Assembly (NCBI GenBank): GCA_020160955.1
Contig: JAIUOX010000002.1
Location: 1-64,000 of the forward strand
Reading direction: 5' to 3'
Length of the DNA: 64,000 bases
Origin: Pseudomonadota bacterium
GTDB taxonomy: Bacteria; Pseudomonadota; Alphaproteobacteria; Reyranellales; Reyranellaceae
The stretch's first letter is position 1, and each line of letters opens with the position of its first letter. The position numbers and the translations under genes were made by a program. A model generated the notes under the pieces. It had not been told where the DNA came from. It was given only the letters and a program-made list of their open reading frames with translations, and made no database searches. Below, in pieces: positions 61,164 through 64,000 of the stretch.

Positions 61164-62543
61164 CTAAGCGGTTCGAGTGGCGGCCACCGACTCCTCGCGC
61201 CGCATCGCCCCCAGAGCTTTACCCGACATGAGATGGTTCTCGATGGCCTCCAGCGAGTGCCCGGTGGTCTCCGGCACGCGTGTCAGCGTAAAGGCGATGC
61301 CGCCCAGGCAAATGACGGCAAACACCGTGAAGGTGAAGGCCAACCCTGGGCCGGCAAGCATCAGCGGAAAGGCGAAGACCACCAGGAAGTTGAAGCCCCA
61401 GTTGCTGAGCGACGCCATGCTCATGCCCGGACCACGCACCCGCAGCGGAAAGATCTCCGACATCAGCAGATGCGGCAGCGGTCCGACCGCAATCGCAAAG
61501 GAAGCGATGTAGAGCAGCAGCATGGCGATGATCACCCAGGACGGCACCGCCTGCGGGAAGATCACGCCGACGGCGATGACCAGCATCGTGAAGGCTGCGC
61601 CGAAGAAGCCGATCACCAGCAGCGGACGCCGACCAACGCGGTCGATCAGGAACATCGCGACGATGGTCGTAAGCACGTTGACCGCCCCGACGCCCACCGT
61701 GGCCAGCATCTGCGTACGAACGCTGTCGAAGCCGGCGTGGCTGAAGATCTCGGGGGCATAGTAGATCACGGCATTGATGCCGCTCAGTTGCTGCAGGAAG
61801 AACAGCCCCGTACCGACGATCAGCGCCGGCCGGATCGCCGGTTCGAGGAGCGCGCGATAGCCGACCCGCCGGCCGAGTTCCTCCTTCGCGGCACGGACCA
61901 TCCCGACCAGCTCGCCGTCGACGTCCCAGGCGGGTCCCCGCAGTCGAACGAGGGCGGCGCGGGCCTTCTCGGGAAAACCCTTGAGGACCAGCCATCGCGG
62001 CGATTCAGGCAGAAAGACAAGCCCGACCAGGAAAAGCGCGCCCGGCACGACGCCGAGGCCGAACATCACCCGCCACGTACCGTCGCCACCGAGCAGCAGG
62101 CCGGTGAGATAGGACATGAGAATGCCGACGGTGATCGCGAGCTGGTAGGTCGAGACCAGCGCGCCGCGGATGCCGTGCGGCGCGCATTCGGCGATGTAGA
62201 GCGGAGCGGCGACGGCAGCCGCGCCGATTGCGAGACCGAGCACGAAACGGGCGCCGATCAGCATCCACAATGCGGTGATGCTGGCTGCCACCAGCGCGCC
62301 GACCATGAACAGGGCGGCGGCGGCCATCAGCACGGAGCGCCGCCCGAAACGGTCGGTTATCCGGCCCGCCATGCACGCCGCGACCAGCGCCCCGAGCGGC
62401 ACCGCCGACGTCATGAAGCCGACGACCAGCGGATTCATGGGAAAGTCCTTGCTGAGGGATGCATGCGCGACGGCGATCACACCCTCGTCGTAACCGAACA
62501 GAAAGCCGGCGATCGCTGCGATAAAAGCCAGGAAGTAGATCAT
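61164..62543 (-). CDS. MFS sugar porter
   Basis: 459 residues, twelve membrane helices. Sugar-porter signatures are complete: GRITDRFGRRSVL, FLPESPRWLVLKG, QQLSGINAVIYYAPEI, DRVGRRPLL and VPETTGHSLE at the C-terminus. It should import a hexose, pentose or polyol with protons. It shares its direction and 36-base spacing with the porin gene upstream, so both may be one uptake operon. Codon use is looser than the left part of the window. Confidence 0.9.
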   Translation of the reverse strand: MIYFLAFIAAIAGFLFGYDEGVIAVAHASLSKDFPMNPLVVGFMTSAVPLGALVAACMAGRITDRFGRRSVLMAAAALFMVGALVAASITALWMLIGARFVLGLAIGAAAVAAPLYIAECAPHGIRGALVSTYQLAITVGILMSYLTGLLLGGDGTWRVMFGLGVVPGALFLVGLVFLPESPRWLVLKGFPEKARAALVRLRGPAWDVDGELVGMVRAAKEELGRRVGYRALLEPAIRPALIVGTGLFFLQQLSGINAVIYYAPEIFSHAGFDSVRTQMLATVGVGAVNVLTTIVAMFLIDRVGRRPLLVIGFFGAAFTMLVIAVGVIFPQAVPSWVIIAMLLLYIASFAIAVGPLPHLLMSEIFPLRVRGPGMSMASLSNWGFNFLVVFAFPLMLAGPGLAFTFTVFAVICLGGIAFTLTRVPETTGHSLEAIENHLMSGKALGAMRREESVAATRTA

Positions 62544-62579
62544 GGGAGGACCCGTTGTTTGCTGGATCGACGCATCGCG

Positions 62580-63914
62580 TCAGAAGCTGATCACACTCTT
62601 GAGACCGAAGACGACAATGTTGACGTTCTGGCTGCCCGCGCCCGGCGTGGCGATGTACTGAACGTTTGGACGGATATGGAGGCCGGGCACTGGAGCAATG
62701 GTGTAGTAGAGTTCCACGACATACTCCGAGTTCCTGACCGGCACCGGCCCGAGCCCCAGCGCATTCTGCATGTTCTGCAGATCGGTGAGCCGGCTGTTGA
62801 CCTGGGTCGTGCCTACGGCAAGGCCGATCGAATCGTGCGGCCGCGAGGAGAAAGGGCCAGTGTAGATGAGGCCGGCGGCGATCTGGAAGTTGGTCACCGA
62901 TGTGGCGGCATCGGCGATGGCCGCATTCAGGAACAGCTTCAAGCCGGCATCCTTGTCGCTCGAACCGTTGCGCGTGACCTGCTGCTGGAAGGTCAGAAAG
63001 CCGCCGTAGAGCCCGGTTCGCTGCAACGCGGGCAGGCCCGTCAAGGCGGCATAGCCCCCGTTCACGTCGAGAACGACATCGTTCAGTTTCGACGTCGAAT
63101 ACCACGCTCCGATCTTGTAGCTGCCGGGTAGACGGCCATTGTCGAAGGTCGGCAGCCAGGCCAGCTCGAACGGCAGCAACACGCCGGTCGAGCCGGAGTA
63201 CCAGACCGGCCAGAGCTTGTTCTCGTATCCGAGATACTGCTCATTCTGGTCGTAGGCGCCGGCCTGGACATAGCCGAAGCCGTCGATCGCCACCCTGGCG
63301 CGGGCACCCCACTGGCTGATCGGCCAGTTGTAGATGTAGTTGCCGACAAGGTTGCCGGGCTGCGAGCCGCAGAAGGTCAGGTTCTGGAAATGGCAGGAGA
63401 AGAGCGCGAAGGAATCGCCCATCGAAGTTCGCCCCCAGCGCACATTGAGCATGTCGCCGAACAGACGGTGCTCAAGGTAGAGCTGGGTAAGGCGCACGGT
63501 CTGCCCGCGGCCGTAGACTTCCTGGACGAGCTGCAGCGTGTCGAGGCCTGCATCCTCGGCGAGATTGCGGCCGGCGCGCTCGGTGTAGGTGATCTGCAAC
63601 AGCGAGTTCGGCAGAGTGATCAGCTTCTCGAGGTCCAGCGTTGCCCCGACGGCGACCTGGTCGGTATAGGTCGCCAGGGATTTGCTGCCGCCCGCGGCAT
63701 TGTAGGCAAGCTCGCTCACATAGCTGAGCTGGAAGTCGACGCCTTTTTCGTAGAGGTGCGGGCGCAGCCCTCCCCAGGTGCCGAGCAGCCACGGCTCCGA
63801 GGGAGCCGTCGTCCTCTGGGCCTGCGCGACCCCGCAGGTGAGCAGCGCGGAGACGGCTGCGATCAGGATTGCGCCGACGCGCCACACATATGCCCCCACT
63901 CCACCAGACGCCAT
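62580..63914 (-). CDS. OprB-type carbohydrate-selective porin
   Basis: 444 residues from ATG 63914; an ATG nine codons earlier (63941) is also possible. The signal peptide is cut near VAQAQ. The mature barrel shows EPWLLGTWGGLRPHLYEKGVDFQLSYVSE, a hallmark of the OprB family, strands rich in aromatic residues, and a C-terminal Phe (LKSVISF). It admits sugars across the outer membrane and pairs logically with the sugar porter 36 bases downstream. The remaining 59 bases to the window edge hold no recognisable feature. Confidence 0.88.
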   Translation of the reverse strand: MASGGVGAYVWRVGAILIAAVSALLTCGVAQAQRTTAPSEPWLLGTWGGLRPHLYEKGVDFQLSYVSELAYNAAGGSKSLATYTDQVAVGATLDLEKLITLPNSLLQITYTERAGRNLAEDAGLDTLQLVQEVYGRGQTVRLTQLYLEHRLFGDMLNVRWGRTSMGDSFALFSCHFQNLTFCGSQPGNLVGNYIYNWPISQWGARARVAIDGFGYVQAGAYDQNEQYLGYENKLWPVWYSGSTGVLLPFELAWLPTFDNGRLPGSYKIGAWYSTSKLNDVVLDVNGGYAALTGLPALQRTGLYGGFLTFQQQVTRNGSSDKDAGLKLFLNAAIADAATSVTNFQIAAGLIYTGPFSSRPHDSIGLAVGTTQVNSRLTDLQNMQNALGLGPVPVRNSEYVVELYYTIAPVPGLHIRPNVQYIATPGAGSQNVNIVVFGLKSVISF

Positions 63915-64000
63915 CGACAGCTCGTCTCCCTGCTCAACCATACCGCCAAAGAAGGCGGCGCTATTGCGCCGCCATCGCCGTCTGCCCTGCTTCCATACCT

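Noticed and set aside
58006-61167. A 1053-codon open frame on the plus strand
   Set aside because: It is antisense to the NRPS and the exporter, both of which show complete family motifs.

Overview
The window is about 64 kb of very GC-rich DNA (around 70% by eye). GGC, GCC and CTG codons dominate, and start and stop codons are often overlapped (ATGA, GTGA, TGATG). The gene content is that of a soil or water alphaproteobacterium: an HWE-type histidine kinase, many Bug (TctC-like) receptors, two branched-chain amino acid (Liv) ABC systems, NIPSNAP and amidase genes, and a class III adenylate cyclase. A Reyranella- or Bradyrhizobium-like host is a guess. I saw no rRNA, tRNA, CRISPR array or IS element. 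No gene-free stretch exceeds about 220 bases.

Layout. 1-6.7 kb: host genes. These include a periplasmic copper amine oxidase with two small secreted proteins, an alpha/beta hydrolase, an outer-membrane protein and two paralogous STAS-like proteins. 6.75-22.2 kb: a compact podovirus-type prophage. It has a LexA/CI-like repressor, a 39-bp nested palindromic operator overlapping a consensus promoter, and then one rightward operon: terminase, portal, scaffold, coat, adaptor, gp10-like stabiliser, S74-chaperone protein, holin-like protein, Rz/Rz1 and collar protein. No integrase, replication gene or endolysin is visible. 22.3-28.6 kb, leftward: HWE hybrid kinase, orphan HlyD-like adaptor, membrane adenylate cyclase and RraA-like aldolase. 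28.6-34.4 kb: ChaA-like antiporter and a complete Liv transporter, with its binding protein divergent. 34.5-38.9 kb: ECF sigma factor, membrane protein and secreted TPR-CHAT protease in one rightward operon; this is the strongest candidate for an undescribed system. 39-48 kb: MFS carrier, a sugar ABC importer without ATPase, two Bug receptors, hydrolases and an MBL-fold enzyme. 48-56.6 kb: amidase, TetR regulator, VOC protein, acyl-CoA-dehydrogenase-like monooxygenase and a second full Liv system, resembling a catabolic region. 56.6-64 kb: a leftward block with looser codon use. It holds an adenylation-carrier-epimerisation-like NRPS whose pocket residues resemble a beta-alanine code, an MFS exporter three bases upstream of it, a sugar porter and an OprB-type porin.

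How the parts may work together. The repressor and palindrome should silence the whole virion operon. Its first gene appears to be translated from a leaderless transcript. The sigma/membrane-protein/CHAT trio looks like an envelope-sensing pathway in which a periplasmic caspase-like protease could control an anti-sigma factor. The NRPS and its exporter could make and export a small aminoacyl conjugate. Functions are assigned from motifs read by eye; no database search was possible.
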